Positions 34,606 through 44,598 of a stretch of DNA of 59,792 bases are shown here, piece by piece. Positions within the stretch are counted from its first letter, which is position 1, and the number at the start of each line of letters is the position of its first letter. Location of the stretch: positions 1 through 59,792 of the forward strand of contig JASLLZ010000010.1 in assembly GCA_030746775.1 (NCBI GenBank). The letters run 5' to 3'. The notes under the pieces were generated by a model. It worked only from the letters and a program-made list of their open reading frames with translations. It did no database searches and was not told the origin of the DNA. This stretch comes from Rhodospirillales bacterium (lineage in GTDB: Bacteria; Pseudomonadota; Alphaproteobacteria; Rhodospirillales; JASLLZ01). The position numbers and the translations under genes are program-made.

Positions 34606-35526
34606 TCAGATTTTCTCCGGCGACGCCAGATCGGCGAGCCGCTGATCGATGTCGGCGGCGCTCGGCAGGCTGGGTTGAGCGCCCGCCGTCATGCAGGCCA
34701 GTCCACCGGCGACGCTGGCCCGATGCAGGGCATCCACCGCGTCGCCGCCCGCATCGAGGCTGGCCGCGAAGACACCGACAAAAGCATCGCCGGCGGCCGT
34801 CGCGTCGACGGCGACGACGGGCATCGCGTTGACTTGCCACATTCCGTCGGCAAGGCACGCAACGGCGCCCCCGGCCCCCAGGGTGACGATGCAGGCGGTC
34901 GAGTAACGTTCGGCCAGGTCGCGCGCCACGCTCACGGGATGGTTGTCCTCAAGCCCGGACAATCCTGCCAGCATGGCTGATTCGACCTCGTTGACCAGCA
35001 GGTAATCCACCAGCTTCAGGGACCTCGCGGGCACCGTCGCCGCCGGCGCGGCATTGAGCAGAACCCGTGCGCCGGCCTTTCGGGCACGTCTGATCAGCTT
35101 CCAGTTCTCGTCGAGCCGTACCTCCATTTGCAGAACCAGGGTCGTCCGCGCCGTCAAGATGTCCTTCTCCACCTGGGCAGAACGGGTTTCCAGGTTGGCG
35201 CCGGCGGCGATGGCGATCTGGTTCTCGCCCTCGCGGTCGACACAGACGGCGGCGCAGCCGGTCGGCGAGGCAACGCGCGCCACCCGGTCGGTGCCAACCT
35301 CCGCATCGGCCAGACCGGCGATCAACATTTCACCGAAGGCATCGGCGCCGACAGAGCCCGCCATCTCCACATCGGCGCCGCTACGCGCCGCGGCCACGGC
35401 CTGGTTGGCGCCCTTGCCGCCAGGGATGACCATGACGTTCGGGCTGGCCACGGTTTCGCCCGGACGCGGCAAGGCAACGACCGGAAAAACCAGGTCGGCG
35501 ATCAAGGAGCCGAAGACGACAATCAT
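34606..35526 (-). CDS. rbsK: ribokinase (PfkB family)
   Basis: Sugar kinase of 306 residues. The first PfkB signature region is PGGKGANQAVAAARSGA (about 35-52), and the second is VDATAAGDAFVGVFAAS, whose AAGD matches ribokinase and contains the catalytic Asp. The start MIVVFGSLIADLV is the usual N-terminal strand. It phosphorylates ribose or a similar sugar. It stands alone between a convergent ABC permease and a universal stress gene, so a link to a ribose transporter cannot be seen here. Confidence 0.9.
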   Translation of the reverse strand: MIVVFGSLIADLVFPVVALPRPGETVASPNVMVIPGGKGANQAVAAARSGADVEMAGSVGADAFGEMLIAGLADAEVGTDRVARVASPTGCAAVCVDREGENQIAIAAGANLETRSAQVEKDILTARTTLVLQMEVRLDENWKLIRRARKAGARVLLNAAPAATVPARSLKLVDYLLVNEVESAMLAGLSGLEDNHPVSVARDLAERYSTACIVTLGAGGAVACLADGMWQVNAMPVVAVDATAAGDAFVGVFAASLDAGGDAVDALHRASVAGGLACMTAGAQPSLPSAADIDQRLADLASPEKI

Positions 35527-35554
35527 TGGAAAACCCTGGTGGCGTCCCGCATCC

Positions 35555-36375
35555 TCAATGGGACATCATGACGGGCATGGTCATGTGCTCTAAGACAAAG
35601 TGGGTCAGCCCGCCAAGGATCAGTTCGCGCCAACGGGAGTGACCATAAGCCCCCATGACCAGAAGATCGGCGCCGCGGGACGCCGCCTGCGATAGCAGCA
35701 TGTCGCCGGCATCGATGTCGTCCGCGTAGACGTGCTGCGCCTCGACCTTGACGCCGTGCCGGGCCAAGTGCTGGCAAATGTCGGCACTGGGAATGTCGCC
35801 ATGGCCTTGCGGTCCGCCCTTGGGATTGATGGCCAGGACGTCGACGTGCTTGGCCGCCGTCAGAAAGGGCAAGGCATCGTGGACGGCGCGGGAGGCCAAG
35901 CGGCTGGCGTCCCAGGCAACCATGACGCGCTCGCCTATCTTGGGATAGGAGCCGACGTAGGGCACCACCAGGGCCGGCCGATCGACAGGATCATGCGGTC
36001 AGGTATGTCCGAGCCCAACGCGTCGGGATAGCGCTGGCCGACCACGACAACGTCGCAATAGCGCGCGTGAACGGCGGCAACCTCGTCGCGCTCGCCCTCG
36101 GTGCAACGCCATTCGTGGGAAACCTCCGCCTTTTCGGCCGCCTGGCGGAAGGTTCGCTCAATCTCTGCCGCCCGTTCCTTCTGGGCGTTACCCTGCGCCT
36201 CGACAATGTTGGCGGGAAGCGGCGCCTCCACATAGGTGGGAATCCTGATGCGCGGCAGGACCAAAAGTCCGACCAAATGCGCCTGGTAAGCCTGGGCCAG
36301 CGCCAGCGCCGTTTCCAAGCGCGCCGGGCCGTTCTCGTCATTGTCCACCAGAACCAGAATATCCTTCAATGCCAT
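35555..36375 (-). pseudogene. tandem-domain universal stress protein, frameshifted
   Basis: Two Usp domains are encoded in two different frames. The first (ATG 36375, AAGGAG upstream; MALKDILVLVDNDENGPARL) runs to about 35980 and would end with a scrambled tail. The second (VPYVGSYPKIGERVMVAWDA ... GAYGHSRWRELILGGLTH, ATP-binding G-2x-G-9x-G pattern) continues to 35555. The break lies at GGCCGGCC (35972-35979); adding one GGCC unit would restore the expected GRPALVVPY. It could be a real slippage mutation or a sequencing error; if repaired, the protein has about 273 residues, normal for a tandem Usp. Confidence 0.85.
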
Positions 36376-36666
36376 CTTGCTTTCTCCTTCCCGATGGCGG
36401 CCCGCGGACATGCCGCCGCGCCCGCGCTTGCGATACATGGGCCTCCCGCGATGCGACGCACGGCCTACCTGCTTTGATGACGCATTTTCCAAAATTCGAA
36501 CCGCCAAGGGCGGGACGCCGGAATGCATTCGTGGTTGTCTTCTTATTTTAGACCAAATTGACGGACGGCGACACCCTTGTGCCAGGGCCCTTTTGTATGA
36601 CGGCGCCGTCGCCGATAGAATTCTCTCGCTCCTTCGCGCTTGGGCCGAATTGAACAAAGGAATTGC

Positions 36667-37878
36667 ATGGTTGACGATGACGAAACCGTCCTTGTCGTTC
36701 CGCCGGACGACGTCACCGAGCCGCAAGTCTCCATCGTCATACCGGCCCTGGACGAGGAACGCGTGATCGGCGCGTTCCTGGACTGGTGCAACGAAGGGAT
36801 CGAGAAGGCCGGCGTCGCCGCCGAGATTCTGATCGTCGACAGTTCGAGCGATCGCACCGGCGAGATCGCCCTGGCCAAGGGAGCCCGAGTGTTGAAGACG
36901 CCACGCCGTGGCCTGGGGCGCGCCTATCGGGACGCCCTTCCCTTCATCCGCGGCGAATTCGTCATCTGCGGCGACGCGGACTGCACCTACGACTTCCGCC
37001 GAATAGCGCCCTTTATCGAGCGATTCGCCGAGGGATATGAGTTCGTCATGGGCTCGCGCTTCGCCGGTTCAATCGAAGCCGGCGCCATGCCGCCCTTGCA
37101 CCGTTATTTCGGGACACCGCTGACCAACTTCATTCTCAACCTGATTTACGGGACACGGTTTTCGGACATCCACTGTGGAATGCGCGGGCTGACCTTTGCC
37201 GCGCTAAAGGGGATGGACCTGCGCTCTCAATCCTGGGACTACGCGTCCGAAATGATCGTCAAGGCGGTACGCATGCGGTTGCGAACCGTTGAAGTTCCCG
37301 TACGCTTCTACAAGGACGCCGATGGCCGGGTCAGTCACCACAAACGGACGGGCTGGTACTCTCCGTGGCTTGCCGGGTGGATCAATTTGCGCGCCATGCT
37401 GATCCACGGAGCCGATTTCTTCGTTATGAAGCCGGGCCTATTGCTTCTCGTCCTTGGTTTGCTCATCACCTTGCCCTTGAGCGCCGGTCCCCTGACGGTT
37501 GGCGGCATCACCTTTTCCCTCAATACCATGCTGCTCGGCTCGATGCTGTCGATCCTCGGCCTGCAAGGTTTCTTTCTCGGCTGCATGGCTCAGTCCCTGA
37601 CCGACCCCACCGGAGACGCCCAAAGACGTTGGCTCCGGGCCTTCGCGTTTACGCCGACACTGGCGGGGGCGGCAGGGCTGTTCGTGGTCGGCTTGGGGCT
37701 CGCGGTCAACTTCCTGATTGCCTATGTGGGCGCCGGATATACCGTCTCGGCGAACATCTTGGGAGTCAACCATATGGCGGTAACCGGCCTTTTGGCCATC
37801 ATGGTGTCGTTCCTGACCTTCGTCTCGACGCTCTTGCTGCACGCCATCGCGGCCCTCGCACCCAGACGCCAAACCTGA
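36667..37878 (+). CDS. family 2 glycosyltransferase with C-terminal membrane segments
   Basis: A 403-residue GT2 enzyme of the dolichyl-phosphate/undecaprenyl-phosphate sugar synthase type. The ATG at 36667 follows AAAGGA. The GT2 domain (about 20-240) has VSIVIPALDEERVI, IVDSSSDRTGEIA and the DxD-like GDADCTYDF, with GSRF downstream. Four C-terminal membrane segments (about 260-400) follow, so it is probably anchored in the inner membrane and makes a lipid-linked sugar donor. The following methyltransferase starts 4 bp after it, and GT-C-like proteins that could use such donors lie downstream on the other strand. Confidence 0.92.
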   Translation: MVDDDETVLVVPPDDVTEPQVSIVIPALDEERVIGAFLDWCNEGIEKAGVAAEILIVDSSSDRTGEIALAKGARVLKTPRRGLGRAYRDALPFIRGEFVICGDADCTYDFRRIAPFIERFAEGYEFVMGSRFAGSIEAGAMPPLHRYFGTPLTNFILNLIYGTRFSDIHCGMRGLTFAALKGMDLRSQSWDYASEMIVKAVRMRLRTVEVPVRFYKDADGRVSHHKRTGWYSPWLAGWINLRAMLIHGADFFVMKPGLLLLVLGLLITLPLSAGPLTVGGITFSLNTMLLGSMLSILGLQGFFLGCMAQSLTDPTGDAQRRWLRAFAFTPTLAGAAGLFVVGLGLAVNFLIAYVGAGYTVSANILGVNHMAVTGLLAIMVSFLTFVSTLLLHAIAALAPRRQT

Positions 37879-37882
37879 GCCC

Positions 37883-38653
37883 ATGAGCGCCGACAGGGCC
37901 AACCCGTGGGAGCCCTACTGGGAACGTTTCGCCGTCTCGGCCCGGGCCAATCCGGCACAGGCCTTCCGGCGGCGCCTGATCCATGCCTTGCTGGGCGCCG
38001 GAGCGTCAGAGCCGGGCGCCGCGATCTTGGACATCGGGTGCGGCTCGGGCGACTTGCTGGCCGAATTGGGCGAACGTTATCCCCGCGCGGCCATCGCCGG
38101 TGTCGATTTCAGTCATAGCGGGCTTGCCGAGGCGCGCGCCAATCTGCCCCGGGCTCTCCTGGTTCAATCCGACCTGGCCGCCGGCGCGCCCAAGGAGCTT
38201 AACGTTTGGGCCACTCACGCCGTTTGTTCGGAAGTGTTGGAGCACGTGGACGCCCCTAAGGCCCTGCTGGCCGCCGCCGACGCCTGCCTCAGGCCCGGCG
38301 GCCGCTTGGTGGTTACCGTGCCAGGCGGTCCGATGTCGGCCTTCGATCGCCATATCGGCCATCAACGCCATTACACCCGCCGGCGTATCGCAAGCTTGCT
38401 GGAAGAGGCGGGTTTCGAGGTTGAATTGGCCGCCGCCGCCGGCTTTCCCCTGTTCAACCCCTATCGGATGATCGTAATGCTGCGCGGCCGGCGGCTCATC
38501 GACGATGTCAGGGACTCGCCCGGTTTGTTGGCGCGCTCGGTAATGGCTCTGTTCGACCGGCTGTTGCCCCGCTCGCTTTCCGATTCGCCGTGGGGTTGGC
38601 AAATCGTCGCCGTTGGCCGCAAACGGCCGGTCAGCGCAGCTCGATCGCCGTGA
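37883..38653 (+). CDS. class I SAM-dependent methyltransferase
   Basis: A 256-residue methyltransferase. Motif I is ILDIGCGSGDLLAELG (about 48-63), then IAGVDFSHSGLAEAR, and a post-motif region with AVCSEVLEHVDAPKALLAAA and LRPGGRLVVTVPGG. It starts 4 bp after the GT2 gene, so it probably acts on the same glycan, lipid carrier or an associated small molecule. The last 23 bp overlap the convergent GT-C-like gene. Confidence 0.9.
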   Translation: MSADRANPWEPYWERFAVSARANPAQAFRRRLIHALLGAGASEPGAAILDIGCGSGDLLAELGERYPRAAIAGVDFSHSGLAEARANLPRALLVQSDLAAGAPKELNVWATHAVCSEVLEHVDAPKALLAAADACLRPGGRLVVTVPGGPMSAFDRHIGHQRHYTRRRIASLLEEAGFEVELAAAAGFPLFNPYRMIVMLRGRRLIDDVRDSPGLLARSVMALFDRLLPRSLSDSPWGWQIVAVGRKRPVSAARSP

Positions 38654-40477
38654 GACCGTTGCCTTCGAAGACCAGGCGCTCCGATTCGGCCAAGGCCGTC
38701 AGGTTGTCCATCATGTCCAGGTAATAGGCGGACTGCCTGCGCCACAAGAGGTGGGGGCCGCTCTTGTGATAGTCCCACATGGCGCGGTTGTAGCGGCTGT
38801 ACGAACACCCGATGGCGCGGTCGAAGTCCTTGAACGCGACGTATCGAATGGATTGGGTGGCGAGATAACGCCTTAGCGCCACCGGCCCCCGAAAGAACGG
38901 CATGCCCGGGTCGGGACTGACGACGCCGGGGGCGTCGATGTTGAGGATGTCGTGGCGCGCGTAATCGAAGGCGAAGGGCTGATCGGTCATGACCAGCAGT
39001 CGCTCGCCCCCCGGGATCGCCGCCTGAAGGCTGGCATAGGCGGTGCGCTGGTCCGCCTCGATCAGGGTTTTCCCCCAGGCGTCGTGGATGCGGCCCAGGT
39101 CCTTGACGGCGATGAAGGGCGCCAGCAACACGGCCAGGATGATCAACACCGCGTCGCCGACACGGGCCGGACCGTGTTCCCGGGCGGCTCGAACGACGTT
39201 CAACAAGGTCGCCAAGGCGGCGACGAAGGCGGCGGCGACGAAGGGGTGAACGTAACGCGAGACATTCTCCGTATCGGCATTGGTAAACGCCGCCAGAACG
39301 GCAACGGCGCCGATACAAGCCCCGCCATAAAAGGCAATCACCGCGCCGTGCCGGCGCAGCCGTCCGACAAACACCAGGGGGACGAAGAAAAGCATTTCCG
39401 TGCTGGTGAGAAAGTCGACGGTGGCGGCGCCAAACGTCGCCATGTCCGGCGCAAAATTGAAAAAATCAACATCGGGCCGGTGGTTGCCCTTGAAAATCGG
39501 ATAGAGGGCGGACCCCGAGGAGAGATACGACAACGCCATCCACGGGGCGAGAAAGAGTGACGCCGCCAAGCAAGGATGTAAGGTATCCGGGCGCCCCGTC
39601 GGAGCGCTGGCGCCGGCGATAGCAATAGAACCAGTAGCCGACGGCCATGACGGCAACGACGAAGCCGAAATGCGGTCTCAGGCTTGCCGCGCCCGCCATG
39701 ACCAATCCGCTCAGGCCAAGAAGCCCGGGGCTGGCCTCGGCCGGATCGCCGACTAGAAGAAAGGTGCGAAACAGGGTCAGGAACATCGCCAGTCCGGTGA
39801 TGTGGCTAGCGCTGTTGAGCACGGGATACGGCACGATGACCGTCAGGATCAAGGCAAAGGCGTAATGCACCGGGCGGCGCGCGGGAAACAACCCCAAGAC
39901 CAGGCCGAAACAGACGGCGGCCGCGATGCCGCGATCCATCAACATTGCGTTGGTCTCGGAACCGACGGCGACAATCAGTGACTGCAGGAAGGTCTGACCC
40001 CCGTACCCGGCGGCCAGGCGGCGCAGGCTGAACGGTTCGATCAGGGTGCCGGTATCGAGAAGCCGGGTGACGAAGGCAAAGTAGGCGATGTCATCGTCAT
40101 TGCAGTCGCGATCGACGGCATGGACCCAGGCGGCATAGCGGACGAGCACGAATACCGCCGCCGCGCAGGCGACGACAAAGCGGGGGCTTGCAAAGAATTC
40201 GGATGGAAAAAACCGTCCCCACCGCGTGCCAACAAATATCGCCGCGCCGGCAAGGACATAGGAAATGGCGAAGCCGGCCGTCGCCAGGCCAAGGAGACTG
40301 GCCAGCCCCCCCCACGGCCAAGGAAACCGCCATGCCCCAACCGGTGCAAAGCCCAAAATCGGGACCATCGCCGGCTGGCCGCCCGGCAAGCCGGTTGGCA
40401 ACGGCGCCCCAGCCGGCAAGGGCGCAAAGGGCCAGCAGGCCCCAGGCGAACATCAGAGCGTATTGATACGAATTCAC
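38631..40477 (-). pseudogene. polytopic GT-C-like glycosyltransferase, two frameshifts
   Basis: Start is a GTG at 40477 forming GTGA with the upstream gene stop (40474). The coding frame then changes twice. First, at eight Gs on the coding strand (40306-40313): with seven the frame reads SLAVGGLASLLGLATAG. Second, near 39550-39560, a TTT run: one T fewer joins LTSLLGGVTL to LAPWMALSYLSSGSA. If repaired the protein has about 615 residues, with many membrane segments and a C-terminal soluble part (FKDFDRAIGCSYSRYNRAM). The Asp-rich loop DRDCNDDD between early membrane segments is typical of GT-C enzymes. Homopolymer position suggests sequencing error or slippage. Confidence 0.75.
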
Positions 40478-42300
40478 CGGCGGCGGTCCGTGACTTCGAA
40501 CAGACGGAAATTGTCTCCCAACCCCGCCGGAAGGGCGACCGCGCGCAACCAGGCGGGAGGATCGCCGCTCACCAGGCGCCGGTAAAGGATTTGGTCGTCC
40601 GTGGCGTCCAGGAAATAGGAATCGCTGTCCGATTCCGGGCACAGCAAAAGAAGGTCGATACCGCGTTTACGCATCAGACTCAGGATTTTGCCCTCGTCGT
40701 GGCCGCCCAGTATCCTCACCCCATCCAGGATGCCGGCGGCGTTTCGATGATGCACGGTCGACACCACCTTGTGGCCGGTCCTGTACAGGATCTCGGTGCC
40801 GAAATTGGCCGAGGCCAGGATCGTTCGGCTGCTCTCTCCCCACGGCGGCCGGTTGAGGACGCGGGATATCTCTTTCACCGGGCAGAGGCGCGCCCTGCCG
40901 TCACCCTTGGCCGCCGACAAGCCGGCGGCGCCAAGGCCGAAGGGGCCGACGGCCAGGAACACGATGGCCGATACCTTGACCAAGACCCGCGCCGGGCCGG
41001 CGAAACGGGCAGTGACCACGCCATCGACCCGGGCAATGAGATCGGCCAAGGCGATGGTTAGGAAAAGACCCCCGTAAAGGGACCACCGAATCCAGTCGAG
41101 GGCGAGCGTCAGATAAACAACCAGCGCGCCGGCAATAAGAACCCATGCCCAGCGCCCGGAACCTTGCCACTCTTCCTTGATCCGCCAAACGGCCCAGGGT
41201 ACGGCGAAGACGGCACCGCCGAGATAGACCAGAAAGTGCGCCGTATCGCCGATGGAACGGTACTCGGATATACGATGGAAGATCGAAGCCACGGCCGGAT
41301 CGACCTGATCCAGGGGATTGAGAAAAATATCGGGGTAAACGCTTCGCATCACGATACCGGTCACCACGATGCCAAGGGCGCCGGCAGCGAACCGGCCGAG
41401 CGGACCGACAACGCGTTTCATCATCCCCGACGCGGCCACGATCCAAAATCCGAGCGCAAGGAGGGCCAGGGTCAGGTGGATGATCGAGACCCGGTCGTAT
41501 TCGATCTCAGCGACGCCGCCGAACCCCCTTTCGATCAACAGCACCACCGCCAAGCCCACCGTCAGGCCCAAGGCAAGGCGGACATTTCTCGCCGCGCCGC
41601 CGGGTTCGCCCGCCAGCCAAGCCAGGCCGCTCGCCGCCAGGCAAAGGGCCAGGAAAATCAGCGTTTCCGGTCCCACCCAGAGGCCCAAGGCCAAAAACAG
41701 ACCGGCGGCCAGGGCATCGCCGGAACGGCATTTGGTGTTACTCAACGAACGGTTCAGGAAACCCAACGCGAGAATGCCGAGCACGACGAACATCATGTGA
41801 TGGTCGGCGCGCCCAACGGAGGCGAAGTTCAAGAGGGCGAACTGGACGGCGCTCAGACCCCCCGCCGCGAAGGCGCCGACGGGCCCAAGTACGGGCAGCG
41901 TCGCCCAGACCAGGGCAAGCGCCGCCAAGACGTGAAGGAGGGGGCTGACCAGGGCGCCGGCCCAGAATAGCGCCTCGGCGAAATCAAAAACCGGCGTCAA
42001 GACCGCCGCCAGGGCAATCAAGACGACGTCGAACAGGCGCGTCCAGTGCACGGTGGCGCCGATGGGCGCGTTGGCCCGCGGCAAAGCGGAATCAAACCAT
42101 TCACCCGTCTCGACGAGCCGCAGGACGCGAAGCAGATGGGCGTAACTATCGCCGTCGGCCAGCGCGCCCCGGACGACGCCATCTTCGACGTACAACCACC
42201 AGATAGCGTGAATGAAACCCACAAAACAGGCGACCGCCAACCAGGTCCATGGGGAAACGGACAACCGCGGCGGCGGGATCGTGGGGGATGTATCGGGCAT
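40474..42300 (-). CDS. polytopic GT-C-like membrane glycosyltransferase
   Basis: A 608-residue membrane protein with about 12 hydrophobic segments and a soluble C-terminal domain (from about 470: SRVLNRPPWGESSRTILASA, GTEILYRTGHKVV). An early periplasmic loop holds DGDSYAHLLRVLRLVE, and RADHHMMF lies in a later loop; such acidic and His motifs resemble STT3/PMT-type GT-C enzymes that take sugars from polyprenyl-phosphate donors. A closely similar paralogue lies at 46347-48158, interrupted by one stop. It is coupled to the next GT-C-like gene by GTGA. Confidence 0.82.
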   Translation of the reverse strand: MPDTSPTIPPPRLSVSPWTWLAVACFVGFIHAIWWLYVEDGVVRGALADGDSYAHLLRVLRLVETGEWFDSALPRANAPIGATVHWTRLFDVVLIALAAVLTPVFDFAEALFWAGALVSPLLHVLAALALVWATLPVLGPVGAFAAGGLSAVQFALLNFASVGRADHHMMFVVLGILALGFLNRSLSNTKCRSGDALAAGLFLALGLWVGPETLIFLALCLAASGLAWLAGEPGGAARNVRLALGLTVGLAVVLLIERGFGGVAEIEYDRVSIIHLTLALLALGFWIVAASGMMKRVVGPLGRFAAGALGIVVTGIVMRSVYPDIFLNPLDQVDPAVASIFHRISEYRSIGDTAHFLVYLGGAVFAVPWAVWRIKEEWQGSGRWAWVLIAGALVVYLTLALDWIRWSLYGGLFLTIALADLIARVDGVVTARFAGPARVLVKVSAIVFLAVGPFGLGAAGLSAAKGDGRARLCPVKEISRVLNRPPWGESSRTILASANFGTEILYRTGHKVVSTVHHRNAAGILDGVRILGGHDEGKILSLMRKRGIDLLLLCPESDSDSYFLDATDDQILYRRLVSGDPPAWLRAVALPAGLGDNFRLFEVTDRRR

Positions 42301-42311
42301 GACGGTTATTG

Positions 42312-42350
42312 CCCACTATCACACGTGTCATCTTTCAGTGATAGTGTGGG
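42312..42350. promoter_or_regulatory. inverted repeat between divergent genes
   Basis: CCCACTATCAC (42312-42322) pairs with GTGATAGTGTGGG (42338-42350) except for two extra bases; a short CACACGTGT palindrome-like stretch lies inside. It sits just upstream of the GT-C gene start (42300) and about 190 bp upstream of hyuA, so it is a candidate operator. No regulator gene is adjacent. Confidence 0.45.
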
Positions 42351-42531
42351 TACCAGGCTGGTTCGACATACATCGCATCCATAACATAGCGCATGCGAGG
42401 TGGATGAAGGCTTTGAAGTGGACGGCAAGCCGGACTTGCGCGCCATGGTGGAATGCCATGATCGTGAAGTTGACAGGTCGCGCCATTCGATATACGCAAA
42501 ATATATCTTGTAAAGCGTTCACAAGGGCTTG

Positions 42532-44598
42532 ATGGACGGCATGGAAATCCACATCGGCGTCGACGTCGGCGGCACTTTTACCGACTTGGCGGTCAATATC
42601 CCCGGCGAGAACCGCCTGATTCGCCACAAACTTGCGTCGACACCCGACCGGCCCGATGACGCCATCATCGAGGGCATCGCCCGGGTGATTGCCGAGCACG
42701 GCCTCGACGCGGGCGATATCGTGCGCTTGTCCCACGGAACCACGGTCGGCACCAACGCCCTCATCCAGCGACGAGTCGGCAAGGTGGCGGTGATTACCAG
42801 CCAAGGTTTCCGCGACCTGCTCGAGATCGGCCGCCAAGTGCGACCCAAGGTCTACGACATCCATCTCGACTTTCCCAAGCCCCTGGTGCCCAGGTGGCTG
42901 CGTCTCGAGGTGCGCCAACGGCGCCGCGCCGACGGCAGTGAGCATGTCCCGCTCGACGAGGACGGCGTACGCAACGTCGGCCGCCAGTTGGCCGCCGAGG
43001 GCGTCGACTGCGTGGCCGTCTGCTTCCTCCACTCCTACGCCTATCCCGACGACGAGGAGAGGGCGGTGGAGATTCTGCGCCAGGTCTTGCCTTCGGAAGT
43101 CCACATTCTGTCGTCGACGGCGATTTACCCCGAGTTCCGCGAGTACGAGCGGTTCTCGACGGCGGTGTTGAACGGCGCGCTTCTCACCGTCGTCGATGCC
43201 TATCTCGATCGTTTCAGCGCCGAGGTCGCGCGCCTCGGCATCCCGGCGGAACCCAAGGTAAGCCAGAGTAGCGGCGGCCTCATGTCCGTTCACATGACGC
43301 GCAGGCTGCCCATTCGCGCTTGCCTGTCGGGACCCGCTGCCGGGGTGCTCGGCGCCGCCTACCGGGCCCCAGCCGCCGGCTTCGGCAACGTCATCACCCT
43401 CGACGTCGGCGGCACCAGCGCCGACGTCAGCGTCCTCGTCGACGGCGCCCCGACGGAGGTCCACAACCGCATGCTGGCGGGATTCCCGTTGCGATTGCCG
43501 GCCCTCGACGTCAACGCGGTGGGCGCGGGCGGCGGATCCATCGCCTGGATCGACGTCGACGGGCTGTTGAAGGTGGGACCCCAGAGCGCCGGTGCCCATC
43601 CCGGCCCGGCCTGCTACGATCTCGGCGGCACCGAAGCAACCCTCACCGATGCCAACGTCCTGCTCGGACGCCTCAACGACCAGACCCTGCTGGACGGCCG
43701 CATGCCCATCCGCCGGGATCTCGCCGAGGCCGCCGTCGGCCGCCTTGCCGAGGAACTCGGGCTCGACCTCATGGAGACGGCGCGCGGCATCATTCGCGTC
43801 GCCAGCGCCACCGTGGTCAAGGCGATCCGTCCCCTTTCCGTCGAGCGCGGCTACGATCCCGCCGATTTCTGCCTGTTCCCGTTCGGCGGCGCTGGACCGC
43901 TGCTGGCTACCGAAATTGCCCGGGAACTGGGCATGGCGACCATTATCGTACCGCCCAGCCCGGGAATTCTCTGCGCCGAGGGGCTGTTGAACAGCGACCT
44001 GACCGCCGATTTCGTGAAGACGTCGCTGATGCCCCTGACCGAGGACTCATACGGACCCCTCAACGCCGTTCGCCGCGACCTGCGGCAGAGGGTGGATGAC
44101 TGGTTCGACCACGAAGAGGTTCCCCAGGCCCAACGGCGCCTGCAGTGGACCGTGGAGATGCGCTACGTGGGACAGAACTACGAACTGTCCCTGGCTCTCG
44201 GCGACGGCGATCTGGGCGCGGAGGACTGCAAGGACCTGACGCGGACGTTCCACGCTAGCCACGAACGCGCTTACGGGTTCTTTGCTCAAAGCGAAACCGT
44301 CGAATTCGTCAACATGAAGGTCAAGGCGGTGGGCGGTCTCGACAAACCGCCGCTGCCGACGCTCGCCGCCGGGCCGGATGCCGAACCGGTGGCGCGCCGC
44401 CGCACTCTCTTCGCCGCCGGCGACTGGTACGACACCCCGGTCTTCCGCCGCGATTCCCTCGCCCCGGGGCAGGCCTTGACCGGCCCCGCCGTCATCGAGC
44501 AGATGGACACCACGACGTTGCTCTTTCCCGGCGACCGTTGTGTCGTGGACGCCCGGGGGAATCTCGTCCTCACCCTGGCCGAGGAAACCGGACCATGA
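42532..44598 (+). CDS. hyuA: hydantoinase/oxoprolinase subunit A
   Basis: ATP-dependent ring-opening or carboxylase-type enzyme subunit, 688 residues. It begins MDGMEIHIGVDVGGTFTDLA (phosphate-binding) and contains LSHGTTVGTNALIQRR, SGPAAGVLGAAYRAP, DVGGTSADVSVLVDG and NAVGAGGGSIAWIDVDG, all typical of HyuA. AAGGG is just before the ATG at 42532; an ATG at 42541 is possible. It is coupled by ATGA to HyuB. The family includes N-methylhydantoinase, 5-oxoprolinase and acetone/acetophenone carboxylase; which reaction occurs here is not clear. Confidence 0.93.
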   Translation: MDGMEIHIGVDVGGTFTDLAVNIPGENRLIRHKLASTPDRPDDAIIEGIARVIAEHGLDAGDIVRLSHGTTVGTNALIQRRVGKVAVITSQGFRDLLEIGRQVRPKVYDIHLDFPKPLVPRWLRLEVRQRRRADGSEHVPLDEDGVRNVGRQLAAEGVDCVAVCFLHSYAYPDDEERAVEILRQVLPSEVHILSSTAIYPEFREYERFSTAVLNGALLTVVDAYLDRFSAEVARLGIPAEPKVSQSSGGLMSVHMTRRLPIRACLSGPAAGVLGAAYRAPAAGFGNVITLDVGGTSADVSVLVDGAPTEVHNRMLAGFPLRLPALDVNAVGAGGGSIAWIDVDGLLKVGPQSAGAHPGPACYDLGGTEATLTDANVLLGRLNDQTLLDGRMPIRRDLAEAAVGRLAEELGLDLMETARGIIRVASATVVKAIRPLSVERGYDPADFCLFPFGGAGPLLATEIARELGMATIIVPPSPGILCAEGLLNSDLTADFVKTSLMPLTEDSYGPLNAVRRDLRQRVDDWFDHEEVPQAQRRLQWTVEMRYVGQNYELSLALGDGDLGAEDCKDLTRTFHASHERAYGFFAQSETVEFVNMKVKAVGGLDKPPLPTLAAGPDAEPVARRRTLFAAGDWYDTPVFRRDSLAPGQALTGPAVIEQMDTTTLLFPGDRCVVDARGNLVLTLAEETGP

